Shown here one piece after another: positions 1 to 10,106 of a stretch of DNA of 64,000 bases. A model generated the notes under the pieces. That model did no database searches, was not told the DNA's origin, and saw only the letters and a program-made list of their open reading frames with translations. The stretch is from Hemerocallis citrina. Taxonomy: Eukaryota; Streptophyta; Magnoliopsida; Asparagales; Asphodelaceae. The DNA is taken from contig CM030366.1 of the NCBI GenBank assembly GCA_017893485.1, positions 76,203,227-76,267,226 on the forward strand, in the 5' to 3' direction. A program made the position numbers and the translations under genes. How positions within the stretch are numbered: the first letter of the stretch is position 1; every line of letters begins with the position of its first letter.

Positions 1-453
1 TTGCATTGACGAGAGTTTGTTTTCTTTTTCCGTTTCCTGCAATTTATTAAATTGCAAATTTTGGAGATCAGCTGCCAGATGGAGTAGGTGATCTGAGATA
101 CTAGTTGCTGGAGTTTTGCTATTATCATTTCCTGCTATTATTAATATTATTTCCTGTTGCCATTTGAATAATATATCTGTTACTTGGATTATTTGTATTG
201 GCCAATGTGACCCAGGATTATTGACTTGTTCAGATTTGGTTTATTTGAAATTTATTAAGCTTGTTTCAAGTAAATTTTTGTTGGTATATTGATTCATATA
301 TGCATGCGTGGTTAACTTCTCTTACTTTCGACTCTGATTGTTCTTGTGAAATGTTATAAAGATCCTGACATCTTATGAATGATGAAAATCATTCGCTAGG
401 CTTAGTCACCTATCCGTATTCTGTATTTTCTTTTTGAAAAGCGGGGCGTGACA
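1..453 (+). mobile_element. Right end of a Tekay-like LTR, cut by the window edge
   Basis: The stretch ends in GGGGCGTGACA. Its last 70 bases align by eye with the reverse complement of the LTR start at 28463 (AATGATTCGCTGGGCC..., then a GTATTTT block, then AAAGCGGGGC). This is therefore the terminal part of an LTR of the same family as the large element at 28-50 kb, here in plus orientation. It abuts Copia copy A exactly at 453/454, where the homology between A and copy B is broken off, so it is the edge of an insertion into A. No gene is visible in it. Confidence 0.7.
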
Positions 454-1260
454 CCACCCATCGCATAAAAGCACGAATACCGGAGAAACAATCTCCCGTG
501 TCGGATTCCGTGTTATGAGACTCCCCAACTCGCAAAATCTCCATCAACACCGGACATGGTTCAATGCCTCTTAATGCACCCTCTGTACTAGAAACCTTCG
601 TGGACAACACCTCTACAAAATCCGTAGATTGTTCAATCCCTACTGTCCCATTTCGGTTACCCTCATCGACATTGCCCTGCATATCGATACCAGTGCTATC
701 TATCACACAAGGACGACTTGTAGCTTCAACTGGCATATCGCAAAGTACCCTCACCGCAACAACGTCTTGCCCTCTAGGATCACTTGCATGGCCATCAGCC
801 CCCATTAAATTAGTAACCTTCCCTCCACAACTGAAAGAACTCAGTTGCACCCTACACAACCTACTACTCGATTCCGGCTGAGAGTCAACTATAGGAGAAA
901 CGCCCCTCACGTCTCTAAGTAAATACAGCGTTCCTTCACACTTCCCTTTTACAATCACCCTTGAACTTGCAGCTATACACCACTCCCCACTACCAACTGT
1001 AGTAGACAACTCCTCCTTGTCTAGCCTTTCAATCGAGATAAGATTTTTCTTCAAGTCTGGAACATGCATTGTCTCCCGCAAGACAACACTTTGATCATCA
1101 TTGACTTTCACTCAAACAGTACCAACCCCACGTACTGGACACCGGTGACCATTCCCCACGATCACATCTCCAAAAGAACCCTCCTCGTAGTCATCAAACA
1201 TCTCTCTCCTCGAAGTGCAATGAAAAGAAGCTCCCGAATCAATACACCAATCTTGAGTGC
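454..1260 (-). pseudogene. Copia A protease start fused to unknown domain X
   Basis: The frame after the gag frameshift begins with a Copia protease: WCIDSGASFHC near 1240-1222, so the catalytic Asp is intact, followed by the conserved GNGHRCPVRGVG and RETMHVPDLKKNLISI blocks. Without a stop it runs through GTLYLLRDVRG into about 130 residues that match nothing I recognise (region X, ending near 500 with ESDTGDCFSG). A normal Copia would continue into the integrase zinc finger. The same X follows protease in copy B. X may be an element-specific domain or simply retained 3' sequence that stays open. There is one stop before KVNDDQ. Confidence 0.7.
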
Positions 1261-2130
1261 CTAACTTCTCCTGAGCTGATAAGCATGATCCTTAACAAGC
1301 CCCACTTGAGTTTCTTTTGGAGTATCTCTCTTCGGTTTTTCCTGCTTCTTCTTCATATAAGTCTTCCAACTGTGCATCATGTGACCCTTCTTGTGACAAT
1401 ACCAGCACTCAGGCCCATATCCCCCATTGCTGTCATCAAACCCACTCTCGGATGAACTACTCTGATTCTTTTTTCTTCGATTGCTCTTAGATCTCACACG
1501 TCTCTTCTCAATGTACATTGCGGAATCTCTAGAAGATGATGATGGATATCCCCTGTTTCTCACCCTTCTCACCTCCTCGTTCAGAATGCTACTCACCATA
1601 TCTTGTAGAGTCGTTGAATCTGTCATAGTACCTGTAATAGTCTATTCTACCATACCATAACTATCGGGTAAAGTCGGTAGAAGTAACAATGACTGCCCCC
1701 TCTCTGAAAACTTCAAACCTGCAGCTTCCATCTGATTGTAAACCATATAGTAATTGTTCACATGCTCTACTACTGAACCCCCTTCCCTCAACTTCATATT
1801 AACCAATTTCTTCAGATGAAGAATTTGATTAGATGCCGACGGTTTCTCATACATATCCGTGAGAATCTCCATAGCTTCCTTTGTGGTCTTTGCCTTCGAG
1901 ATATGAAATAACGCCTTCCTACTCAGTCCCAACTGAATTTGCCTTAGTGCCTTCTGATCCAAACGATTCCAATCCGCCAAGACCTTCGCATCCTTGTCTG
2001 CACCTACCGGCTTCTCATCAAACAACGGACCATCAAAATCTTTCTGATGAAGATACGTTATCATCTGAATCTTCCACATCGCGAAGTCATTCCCATCAAA
2101 TCTCTCGATCTTCATCTTGTTATCAGCCAT
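1261..2130 (-). pseudogene. gag: Copia A Gag, nonsense-mutated
   Basis: This encodes the capsid/nucleocapsid protein that packages the element RNA in the cytoplasm. The start MADNKMKIERFDG matches copy B's start. The UBN2-like Gag domain spans about residues 1-170, followed by a Ser/Arg-rich stretch and a zinc knuckle, CWYCHKKGHMMHSW. The last ligand of the CX2CX4HX4C motif is Trp instead of Cys, so zinc binding is probably damaged. One in-frame stop just below 1645 replaces a Gln codon (B reads EQINTGTM there). The frame resumes unchanged to 1261, where a frameshift separates it from the protease. A keeps the YEKPSASNQILHL block that B has lost. Confidence 0.85.
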
Positions 2131-2143
2131 CTCGAACTAACTA

Positions 2144-2155
2144 GCTCTGATACCA
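2144..2155 (-). promoter_or_regulatory. Primer binding site of Copia A
   Basis: The reverse complement is TGGTATCAGAGC, the initiator methionine tRNA complement used by most plant Copia elements. It lies two bases inside the LTR end, as expected for the start of minus-strand DNA synthesis. Confidence 0.9.
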
Positions 2156-2157
2156 CT

Positions 2158-2806
2158 TGTTGAAGAATCTACCAAACAACACGTAGTGCTAATAGCGGAA
2201 ACACACCACAAGCAATAGAATCTCCCAAGACTTAGATGAACCAAGAACAAGTCACCACAATATATGTAAGATCCCACAAGAACACAATCAATATACAGAA
2301 ATAACCAATACTTCTTATTTACCAAGAAATACAAAGATTAGCTATTACCTTTGAAACACTCGGAACAATCTCCTCTTAAAGTTGAACAATGATAACGGCT
2401 CACCAAACCTCTCTATTTGGATCTATTCGGATCATCCAAACCCTAGAGTCTACAGCCATATATATAGCCCCCAAGTAATCCCTAAAAGATAAACACAAAT
2501 CTAACAATTGGGCCTTAAACTCGTAAGCCCAAAAATAATCAGCCGTCGAAGTCGGTCGATAGCACCGTCAAGGTCGGTCGACCGCAATGTGTAGAGCCAA
2601 ATCCGAGACTCGACCGGTCGACTGCACAGTCGATCATTCCCTCCTCTGTTGAACTTGTACACTCGAAGAACTCTCAGCAGCTAGGGTCGGTTCAGACTAC
2701 ACTTCTTCTACTTGCTTTTGTCTTCTTTAGCTGTTTATCTCTTCATTTTCTTCTCCAACTTCAAGTACTCTGTGCCTACGTGTATTTGAGGCCACAATTC
2801 CTAACA
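2158..2806 (-). repeat. 5' LTR of Copia A
   Basis: On the minus strand it begins TGTTAGGAATTGTGG, identical to the start of copy B's 5' LTR at 5837, and ends just before the primer binding site. It is about 650 bp, compared with 720 bp in B, and carries the same run of short GGTCGACCG-type palindromes. The base block TCCTA at 2807-2811 would be the outer target duplication; its partner is lost. Confidence 0.88.
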
Positions 2807-2980
2807 TCCTATACAAGAGAAGGAATTCTTCTGTTTATTTGTTGAATATTTCATGCTAATTTAAATTAACTGAAACACCCGATCGGTACTGTTCTACAAA
2901 ACATTTGTGTGCAAAACTTTTTGGGCTAGATTGACATGTTCCAGGACACTTTGTATATAGTGCAACTATGATTTTGTTAG

Positions 2981-3179
2981 GTGAAGTAGAGGTGGTGATT
3001 GTAGTGGTAGAAAATGCAGCAGAGGCAGTGGAGGAGGCAGCGACTGTGACCGAAAAGATGGCAGCCGATGCACCAGAGAGACTACCAGAGAAGGAAAGCC
3101 AGAGAAGCAGCTCTTTTCGTAGAACGTGTTTCCAAAGAAGCTGCTGATGAGGCCCATCAAACACAAGACATCATTCATA
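2981..3179 (+). pseudogene. Isolated exon, chloroplast-membrane-protein-like, frameshifted
   Basis: It is bounded by TTGTTAG (acceptor) and AAG|GTTTTG (donor). The first half reads EEAATVTEKMAADAPERLPE. After a one-base shift the second half reads AREAALFVERVSKEAADEAHQTQDIIHK. The Ala/Glu/Lys-rich composition with the 'LPEGKLR...A.FVE..A.E.A.DA....D.I.KV' pattern recalls small plastid envelope/thylakoid proteins of unknown function in plants. That assignment is from memory and weak. No neighbouring exons were found, so it is a gene relic or captured exon. Confidence 0.4.
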
Positions 3180-4096
3180 AGGTTTTGACATCTCTCTTCT
3201 CTTTGACTACGAAATTATATGCTACAATTAGCTTAGTTAAAGACTATCATTATAGAATTCGGAAATATAGTCCAAAAGTGGGATATTTATTCTAAAATGA
3301 TTCTAGCTGTATTGTTGCTTTTATGTACTTTGAACTTTCAATTGAAAATGTTATGGCTATATTCTTTTTACTTCCTTTTCTTTTTCCCATTTGGTTTAAG
3401 AAGAAGAAATGAAGAAAGAAAAGGAAAGAATTTGCAGGCTAGTCCTTTTTCTTGTCACCACCCAGCAATATCTTGGATGGTACTTCGGTGGAGGTCAAAA
3501 TTGTGGCCAGGTTGAGGACCCTCTTCGAGCCTATACATTTCCAAAAAAAAAAAAAAAAATTAAGTTCTTTTTCTTGTCAAGTGTTTGCTTGAAACGCAAG
3601 TGGAAGCTACACAATTAACGCAAGTGGAAGCTACACAATTAAATTGAAACATACCAAATTTCTTTTAATTAGTAAAGCAAGTTGAAACGTATCCATTCTA
3701 TACCTTCAATTAGCAAAATTAATCATAATTGAAATAAAGCTATAGTAGCTTTCATGTGTTTAAGTTTAAAATGAAGCAAAAAGATGAAAAGATAAAGACA
3801 ATTAACATTAAACACACTGTAACTGATAATAAAAAGAATAAAAAAAGTTAGGTTCTGTTTGGTTTGGCTTTAAAAAAAAATCGGTTTAAAAAAAAAAAAA
3901 CAAAAACAAAAACGGTACGGTAATTGTGTTTGAATACAAAATTTTGCAAATGTCATTTAAAAATTTTACAATCAAAATCTATGTTTAAAATGTAATTTTT
4001 GACAACAAATAAAACCTATTTTCTGAGATGAGTTTTTTCATTTTCCAACAAACATACTGTATACATATTTGTATGTATATGTATATATATAGAGAG
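3180..4096. other. A/T-rich intergenic DNA, no gene
   Basis: It contains a poly-A run at 3541-3560 and low-complexity A/T. At about 3848 the sequence TTAGGTTCTGTTTGGTTTGG is a rough inverted partner of AAACCAAATGCAACCTT near 5564, so 3848-5582 may once have been a short TIR element later opened by the insertions at 4097-5392. Short open frames here overlap poly-A or TA and are not genes. Confidence 0.5.
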
Positions 4097-4439
4097 AGTC
4101 TCCTTCCGTTGTGCACTACCCTCCATGTGCACTTGGCCTTCGGGCCTTCGTATTGATGATCCGAATCGTTCACATTGATCTACACGTCTAATTTAGTAGA
4201 AATATATAAAATCAAGTCATTTAAAATTCATTTGTTCATCTATCATGTTATTATAAAAAAACCGATATTCAGCCATATAATTTTGTAACACTTCAATTGA
4301 TGGAAAAATGAATTTAAAATTACTTGATTTATATATAATGACCAAATTAGACGTGTAGATCAATGTGAAGTTCGGATCGTCGATACAAAGGGCGGAAGGC
4401 CGAGTGCACACGAAGGCTAGTGCACAAAGGGAGGGGACT
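4097..4439. mobile_element. MITE with ~100 bp terminal inverted repeats
   Basis: The left end AGTCTCCTTCCGTTGTGCAC and the reverse complement of the right end, AGTCCCCTCCCTTTGTGCAC, start an inverted repeat that stays alignable for about 100 bases, through CGATCC-type blocks to GATCTACACGTCTAATTT. The centre is A/T-rich and noncoding. Both flanks are (TA)n, so a TA-type duplication (Tc1/mariner-like) is possible but cannot be read. The length, about 343 bp, fits a MITE or a foldback element. Confidence 0.8.
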
Positions 4440-4640
4440 ATATATATATATATATATATATAGTATACAGTATGTATGTATACTATACATACATAATGTG
4501 TATGTATATATACACACAGTATGTATCCGAGTATACTGTATATATGTACATACATACATACCTATATATACTGTATATATAACAGTATACAATATATGTA
4601 TTTACATATATAAATAAATACAAAATATATATTTATATAG
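4440..4640. repeat. TA and TATG/CATA microsatellite
   Basis: A pure TA run at about 4440-4462 is followed by mixed TATG, TACA and CATA steps. The apparent frames rich in Tyr-Ile-Tyr are products of the repeat. Confidence 0.9.
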
Positions 4641-5392
4641 ATATATAGAGAGAAAAGTGAGCATCATATTTGTATGAGAAAATTTTCTTATACACAGTGA
4701 GGTGTCAAAATAAGAACCCTTAGATGATAGGTTTGTTAAAGAATATCTTGTTCATCTTGGTTGTTAAGATTCTTTACTGCAACTTGCAAATGAATAATTT
4801 GATCAAACATATGATTTACATAAATACAAAATATATATGTAGATATAGAGAGAGAAAAGTGAACCTCATATTTGTATGAGGAAATTTTCTCATACAAAGT
4901 GAGGTGTCAAAATAAGAACTCTTAGATTATATGTAGATATAGAGAGAGAAAAGTGAACCTCATATTTGTATGAGGAAATTTTCTCATACAAAGTGAGGTG
5001 TCAAAATAAGAACTCTTAGATTATATGTTTGTTAAAGAACATCTTGGTTCATCTTGGTTGTTAAGATTCTCTAATGCAACTTACAAATGAATCATTTGAT
5101 CAAACCTATTACATAAATAAAAAATATATATATTGATATATATAGAGAAATGTGAGCCTCATATTCGTATGAGAAAATTTTTTCATACAAAGTGCGGTGT
5201 CAAAATAAGAACCCTTATATTATAAGTTTGTTAAAGAACACCTTGGTTCATCTTGGTTGTTAAGATTCTCTACTGCAACTTGCAAATTAATCTTTTGATC
5301 AAACCTATGATTTGAGGGTTCTTCTTTTTACAGCTCACTTTGTATGAGAAAATTTTCTCATACAAATATAAGGCTCACTTCTTATTATATAT
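4641..5392. mobile_element. Cluster of MITE copies, partly tandem
   Basis: Four left-end copies start with AGAGAAAAGTGAGCCTCAT-like sequence at about 4648, 4850, 4937 and 5140. Two of them form an 88 bp perfect or near-perfect tandem duplication. Each carries the perfect palindrome TATGAGAAAATTTTCTCATA or a close variant. The last copy is complete: its right end (about 5312-5390) is the inverted complement of the left end, with about 90 bp TIRs. The whole cluster lies in TA-rich DNA and has no coding capacity. Confidence 0.75.
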
Positions 5393-5836
5393 ATATATAT
5401 ATATGATGTGGCCAGTTTACCAAATGCCGTTTGTAATTTATTTTTGAAAAGCTATTTTATGAAAAAAAATTACCAAACAATTCTCTACTTTCGAAAATCA
5501 CAAAAAACAACTTTATAATCTTTTAATTCAAAAACTTAGTTTAAAATGGATTTTCAAAACAAGAAACCAAATGCAACCTTAAAAACTGTATAATTAATTT
5601 GTTGCATTCGTTTATAAATATGTACAGATCGAGGAAATAAAAGAGGAGATGGAGAAGTTGATAGAGCCCGACAAAGAGTGAGAAAAGCAACATGTGCATA
5701 GATATGGACTCTGGAAACTAACATGCAGTAATGTAGCTGCAATTTGATTTGCATAATTCGACAAGAAGTGTAGAAGCGTTGGTTGTTGTATATACTTTAG
5801 TTATGTTATCACATGCGTGATTATGGATTTGTATCT
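5393..5836. other. Intergenic DNA before Copia B, no gene
   Basis: A TA run is followed by A/T-rich sequence. AAACCAAATGCAACCTT near 5564 is the inverted partner of a motif near 3848. The last five bases GTATC (5832-5836) are the left target duplication of Copia B. Confidence 0.5.
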
Positions 5837-6556
5837 GTTAGGAATTGTGGCCTCAAATACACGTAGACATGTGGTACTTGAAGTTGGAGAAGAAGAGGAG
5901 AAGACAAAGAAGCAAGAGAAGACAAGCAGCAAGTAGAAGAAGAGTAGCCTGGAGGGTTGCGGTGGACCGACCTGGGGGTGCGGTCGACCGACCCTAGGCT
6001 GAGAGTTCTTCGAGTGTACAAGTCCAATAGAGGAGGGGACGGGCGAACGACCTAGGGGTGCAGTCGACCGGTCAGCTCTCTGGGTTGGTTCTACACGTTG
6101 CAGTCGACCGTCACTAGGAATGCGGTCGACCGACATCTGTAGCTGATTGTTTTTGGGCTTATGAGTTTAAAGACCCAATTGCTATATTTGTGTTTATTTT
6201 TTAGAGTTTACTTTGGGACTATATATATGGCCGTAAACTCTAGGGTTTAGTTAATCCTTGATCATCCAAAGAGAGATCTTTTGGTGAGCCGTTATCATTG
6301 TTCAACTTCAAGAGGGGATTGTGCCGAGTTTTTCAAAGGTGGGAGAGAGAGATTGAGAGTTGTAATCTCTTTTGTAATCTTTGTATTTCTTTGGGAATAA
6401 GAAGTATTGGTTATCTTTGCATATTGGTTGTGTTCTTATGAGATCCATATATTGTGGTGGCTTGTTCTTGGTTCATCTATTTCTTGGGAGTTTCTATTGC
6501 TTGTGGTGCACTTCCGCTATTAGCACTACGAGTTGTGGGGTAGAATTACTCCGACA
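5837..6556 (+). repeat. 5' LTR of Copia B
   Basis: It starts TGTTAGGAATTGTGG and ends CTCCGACA, followed by AG and the primer site. It contains a GAAGAAGAGGAGAAG purine run and several GGTCGACCG palindromes between about 5960 and 6135. TTTGTAATCTTTGTATTTC near 6375 is the likely transcript 3' region. A close copy lies at 8390-9121. Confidence 0.9.
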
Positions 6557-6558
6557 AG

Positions 6559-6570
6559 TGGTATCAGAGC
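6559..6570 (+). promoter_or_regulatory. Primer binding site of Copia B
   Basis: TGGTATCAGAGC, complementary to the 3' end of initiator Met-tRNA, lies two bases after the 5' LTR. Confidence 0.92.
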
Positions 6571-6582
6571 AGTTGGTTCAAG

Positions 6583-7656
6583 ATGGCTTATAACAAGATG
6601 AAGATCGAGAGATTCGATGGGAGTGACTTCGCGATGTGGAAGATTCAGATGATAGCGTACCTTCGTCTGAAAGATCTTGATGGTCCGTTGTTTGATGAGA
6701 AGCCGGTAGGTGCAGATAAGGATGCGAAGGTCTTGGCGGATTGGAATCGTTTAGATCAGAAGGCACTGGGACAGATTCAGTTGGGGCTGAGTAGGAAGAC
6801 GTTATTTCATATCTCGAAGGCAAAGACCACAAAGGAGTCTATAGAGATTCTCACGGATAATATGAAGAAATTGGTTAATATGAAGTTAAAGGAAGGGGGT
6901 TTAGTAGCAGAGCATGTGAACAATTACTGTATGGTTTACAACCAGATGGAAGCTGCAGGTTTGAAGTTTTCAGAGACGGGGCAGTCATTGTTACTTCTAT
7001 CTACTTTACCCGATAGTTATGGTACGGTAGAACAGATTAATACAGGTACTATGACAGATTCGACGACTCTACAGGATGTGGTGAGTAGCATTCTGAATAA
7101 GGAGGTGAGAAGGGTGAGAAATGGAGAATATCCATCATCATCTTCTAGAGATTCCTCCATGTACATTGTGAAGAGACGTGGGAGATCTAAGAGCAGTCGA
7201 AGAAGAAAGGATCAGAGTAGTTCATCTGAGAGTGGGTCTGATAACAACGATGGGGGATATGGGCCTGAGTGCTGGTATTGTCACAAGAAGGGTCACATGA
7301 TGCGCAGTTGTAAGACTTATATGAAGAAGAAGCAGGAGAAACGGAAGAGAGATAACCCAAAGGAAGTTCAAGGAGGGCTTGTTGAGGAGTTATGCTTATC
7401 AGCTCAGGAGGAGTTGGGCACTCAAGATTGGTGTATCAATTCGGGAGCTTCCTTTCATTGCTCTCCGATGAGAGATGTGTTTGATGACTACGAGGAGGGT
7501 TCTTTTGGAGTTGTAATCGTGGGGAATGGTCACCGGTGTCCTGTACGTGGGGTTGGTATTGTTCGCGTGAACACCATTAATGATCAAAATGTTGTCTTGC
7601 GAGAGACAAGGCATGTTCCAGACTTGAAAAAAATCTTATCTCAATTGGAAGGCTAG
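6583..7656 (+). CDS. gag: Copia B Gag with protease start (357 aa)
   Basis: The start MAYNKMKIERFDG lies 12 bases after the primer site, where a Copia polyprotein begins. The UBN2-type Gag domain covers about residues 1-160. A Ser/Arg-rich basic linker follows at 185-225. The CCHC knuckle CWYCHKKGHMMRSC at about 230-243 is complete. Protease homology begins at about 283 with WCINSGASFHC, where the catalytic Asp of D-S/T-G is Asn, so the enzyme is predicted inactive. The frame is lost at LKKILSQLEG, where a one-base insertion in the A run (7626-7633) shifts it. Relative to copy A about 13 residues (YEKPSASNQILHL region) are deleted in frame. Confidence 0.85.
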   Translation: MAYNKMKIERFDGSDFAMWKIQMIAYLRLKDLDGPLFDEKPVGADKDAKVLADWNRLDQKALGQIQLGLSRKTLFHISKAKTTKESIEILTDNMKKLVNMKLKEGGLVAEHVNNYCMVYNQMEAAGLKFSETGQSLLLLSTLPDSYGTVEQINTGTMTDSTTLQDVVSSILNKEVRRVRNGEYPSSSSRDSSMYIVKRRGRSKSSRRRKDQSSSSESGSDNNDGGYGPECWYCHKKGHMMRSCKTYMKKKQEKRKRDNPKEVQGGLVEELCLSAQEELGTQDWCINSGASFHCSPMRDVFDDYEEGSFGVVIVGNGHRCPVRGVGIVRVNTINDQNVVLRETRHVPDLKKILSQLEG

Positions 7657-7805
7657 ACAAAGAGGGATTGTCTACTACAGTTGGTAGTGGGGAGTGTTGT
7701 ATAACTGCAGGTTCAAAGGTGATTACAAAGGGGAAGTGTAAGGGAACATTGTATTTGCTTAGAGACGTGAGGGGCGTTTCTCCTGTAGTTGACTCTTAGT
7801 CGGAA

Positions 7806-8246
7806 TTGAGTAGTAAGTTGTGTGGGGTGCAACCGAGTTCTTTCAACTGTGGAGGGGAGGTTACTAATTTAGTGGGAGCTGCTGGCAATGGAAGTGATCC
7901 TAGAGGGCAATACATTGCTGCGGAGAGGGTACTTTGCGAATTGGCAGGTGAAGCTTCAAGTCGCTCTTGTGAAGTAGAGAGCACTGGTATCGATATGCGG
8001 GGTGATGTCGATGAGGGTAACCGAATTAGGACTGTAAGGGTTGAACAGTCTGCGGAGTTTGTGGAGGTGTCGTCCACGGAGGTTTCTAATGCAGAGGGTG
8101 CATTGAGAGGCTTTGAACCATGTCCGGTGTTGATGGAGATCTTGCGAGTTGGGGAGTCTTATAACACGGAATCTGACACGGGAGATTGTTTCTCCGGTAT
8201 TCGTGCTCTAAGCGATTGGTGGAGCACATCCTTCATGAGACGATGA
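7806..8246 (+). CDS. Frame X of Copia B, unknown protein (146 aa)
   Basis: This open frame begins at MSSKLCGVQPSSFNCGG and lies downstream of protease and upstream of the 3' LTR. It matches the in-frame extension of the protease frame in copy A with roughly two thirds identity; the best kept blocks are STGIDM, VDEGNR, EGALRG, EPCPVLMEILRVGES and NTESDTGDCFSGIRA. A stop (TAG for A's Gln) just before it separates it from the protease frame here. I see no known domain, signal peptide or membrane segment. Amino-acid differences between copies are many, so selection on the protein is not shown. Confidence 0.5.
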   Translation: MSSKLCGVQPSSFNCGGEVTNLVGAAGNGSDPRGQYIAAERVLCELAGEASSRSCEVESTGIDMRGDVDEGNRIRTVRVEQSAEFVEVSSTEVSNAEGALRGFEPCPVLMEILRVGESYNTESDTGDCFSGIRALSDWWSTSFMRR

Positions 8247-8389
8247 GGGGTGGTTGGTGCACTCCACGTGGTAGAGTGGCAGATGTGCTCTTCATGAGAG
8301 TGGGGAGTACTTGGGTCTTCCATGAAAGTGGGAGATGGCAGAGATAATGCGAGGTAAGATTGCAATAACTTTGAAGCATGGTGTATTTG

Positions 8390-9121
8390 GTCCAGGAATT
8401 GTGGCCTCAAATACACATAGGCACGGGGTACTTAAAGTTGGAGAAGAAGAGGAGAAGAAGAGGAGAAGATAAAGAAGCAAGAGAAGACAAACAGCAAGTA
8501 GAAGAAAAGTAGCCTGGAGGGTTGCGGTCGACCGACCTAGGGATGCGGTCGACCGACCCTAGGCTGAGAGTTCTTCGAGTGTACAAGTCCAACAGAGGAA
8601 GGGACGGTCGACCAACTTAGGGGGTGCAGTCGACCGGTCAACTCTCTAGGTTGGTTCTACATGTTGTAGTCGACCGTCACTAGGGGCGCGGTCCACTGAC
8701 ATCGGCGGCTGATTGTTTTTGGGCTTACGAGTTTAAAGGCCCAATTGCTATATTTGTATTTATCTTTTAGGGTTTACTTGGGGGCTATATTTATGGCCGT
8801 AAACTCTGGGGTTTAGTTAATCCTTGATCATCCAAAGAGAGATCTTTTGGTGAGCCGTTATCATTGTTCAACTTCAAAAGGTGATTGTGCCGAGTTTTTC
8901 AAAGTTGAGAGAGAGAGATTGAGAGTTGTAATCTCTTTTGTAATCTTTTTATTTCTTTGAGGATAAGAAGTATTGGTTATCCTGCATATTGGTTGTGTTC
9001 TTGTGAGATCCATATATTATGGTGGCTTGTTCTTGGTTAATCTATTTCTTAGAAGTTTCTATTGCTTGTGGACAACTTCCGCCATTAGTACTACGAGTTG
9101 TGGGGTAGAATTACTCCGAAA
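8390..9121 (+). repeat. 3' LTR of Copia B
   Basis: It aligns along its whole length with 5837-6556. The first four bases are altered (GTCC for TGTT) and the end reads CCGAAA instead of CCGACA. It differs from the 5' LTR at scattered positions, with a short GAAGAAGAGGAGAAG duplication, indicating an old insertion. Confidence 0.88.
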
Positions 9122-9770
9122 ATATCAAGACCAAATACATTATATACGTATTAGCTGTGATATGAGAAGAAATGACTCTGAAAAACATCTTATTAGGGAG
9201 TATCAGGAACAATTTATGTGCTAGTTTTTAAACAAATTAAACTACATTTAAAGCAATTTCACCAAGATTAAACTGCTACAATTTAAACTACATTCATCGG
9301 ATATGCGAAGCAGCTACGTATTCTTGTAAGAAAAATGTACAAGCAGTAGGTAGAAGAACTTACAGTCAGACACCATGACACCATCGTCCCACCAGTAATG
9401 CAGTCTTCTAGAGAAGCATATTGATCCTTGAGCATTGAGTCCAATAGAAAGGGAGAACAGGAGTCCATTGAGAACGCAGAACAAACAAAAAATGCTGTTG
9501 TTAAACACAGAAAAAACAGACATCCAACTTTGATAGTTTTAAAAATTCGTGCAATAAAACATCGTATAGGAATAAATGTGATAAGAACAATAAAGCAATG
9601 ATATTCAACTTTTATTTATCAACGTAACTTGGAAAACCACATACATCTATCAAACCGCAAATTATGTTTATTTCTATCTCCCATGCTCATGTTACTCTGT
9701 AGAGGTATATAGATACACCAGCTAGCCATCAATACATATAAAAATAGTTAAGGGTCTAATAACTATGGAT
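9122..9770. other. Intergenic DNA, no gene recognised
   Basis: A/T-rich with no repeats or convincing frames. It may be intron or downstream sequence of the RING-IBR fragment at 9771. Confidence 0.4.
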
Positions 9771-10106
9771 CTAAAAATAGTTCACAGCCCTAAGGTGAGA
9801 ATAACACTTTTCACTGCTCTCAAACCATTTCAAGCATTCCCAACAAATGTGTTTCCCGCATCTACACTCTACATGGTGACGCCCTTCATCCTTCTGGATG
9901 GTGTGGTGACACGAAGGGCAGTCCGTCACATGTTCAGAGGTGAACTCATCCCTAGAACTGCCCCCTAAACTCCCCTTCCGAATGGCACTTTTCTGGAGTC
10001 TGACTATCTTTTTTCCTTGCTCGCCTCCCGAGCGGCATTCTCCTTCCACGCGGGGTTCAAAGTCCATCTCTTCCCTAGAGTTGCTCCCAAAGCTCGCCAA
10101 CTCCAA
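9771..10106 (-). pseudogene. RING-IBR (RBR E3 ligase-like) C-terminal fragment
   Basis: The 111-residue frame has an unremarkable first half. The second half is a RING2-type zinc domain: DCPSCHHTIQKDEGRHHVEC, then RCGKHICWEC. Spacing and residues (CPxC, G..H..C, CG, CWxC) are those of the last zinc module of RING-between-RING E3 ubiquitin ligases, in which a Cys after this pattern can accept ubiquitin. RING1 and IBR are absent, and the protein ends soon after LKWFESSEKCYSHLRAV. It is the last exon of such a gene or a detached copy. A start at residue 1 is not supported; upstream exons should lie to the right, but CACTA-like sequence begins at 10296. Confidence 0.6.

Larger units (their letters stand above)
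454..2806 (-). mobile_element. Copia element A (Tork-like, gag-only type), truncated
   Basis: Reading leftwards the order is LTR (2806-2158), Met-tRNA primer binding site, gag with a CCHC knuckle, start of protease, and an extra frame of about 130 residues. The same order occurs in copy B at 5837-9121 on the other strand. No integrase, reverse transcriptase or RNase H is present. The 3' end and 3' LTR are missing because another LTR interrupts it at 453. The gag resembles the Tnt1/Tork type (UBN2-like, then zinc knuckle, then DSGA protease). The copy is dead: one nonsense codon in gag and a frameshift before the protease. Confidence 0.85.
5837..9121 (+). mobile_element. Copia element B (Tork-like, gag-only), both LTRs present
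   Basis: It has two LTRs in direct orientation (5837-6556 and 8390-9121), a Met-tRNA primer site at 6559, and an internal region of only about 1.8 kb. The flanks GTATC (5832-5836) and ATATC (9122-9126) are a one-mismatch 5 bp target duplication, so this is a true insertion. The internal region holds Gag, a catalytically altered protease start and frame X, and nothing of integrase/RT/RNase H. Copy A has the same architecture, so the deletion predates both insertions. This fits the TR-GAG class of non-autonomous plant LTR elements, which would rely on enzymes of a full Tork element in trans. Confidence 0.88.

Noticed and set aside
4217..4617. Frames rich in Tyr-Ile on both strands
   Set aside because: They are translations of TA/TATG microsatellite and lack any gene context.
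3848..5582. One large TIR transposon opened by later insertions
   Set aside because: Only about 15 imperfect inverted bases support it and no target duplication is readable; kept as a remark only.
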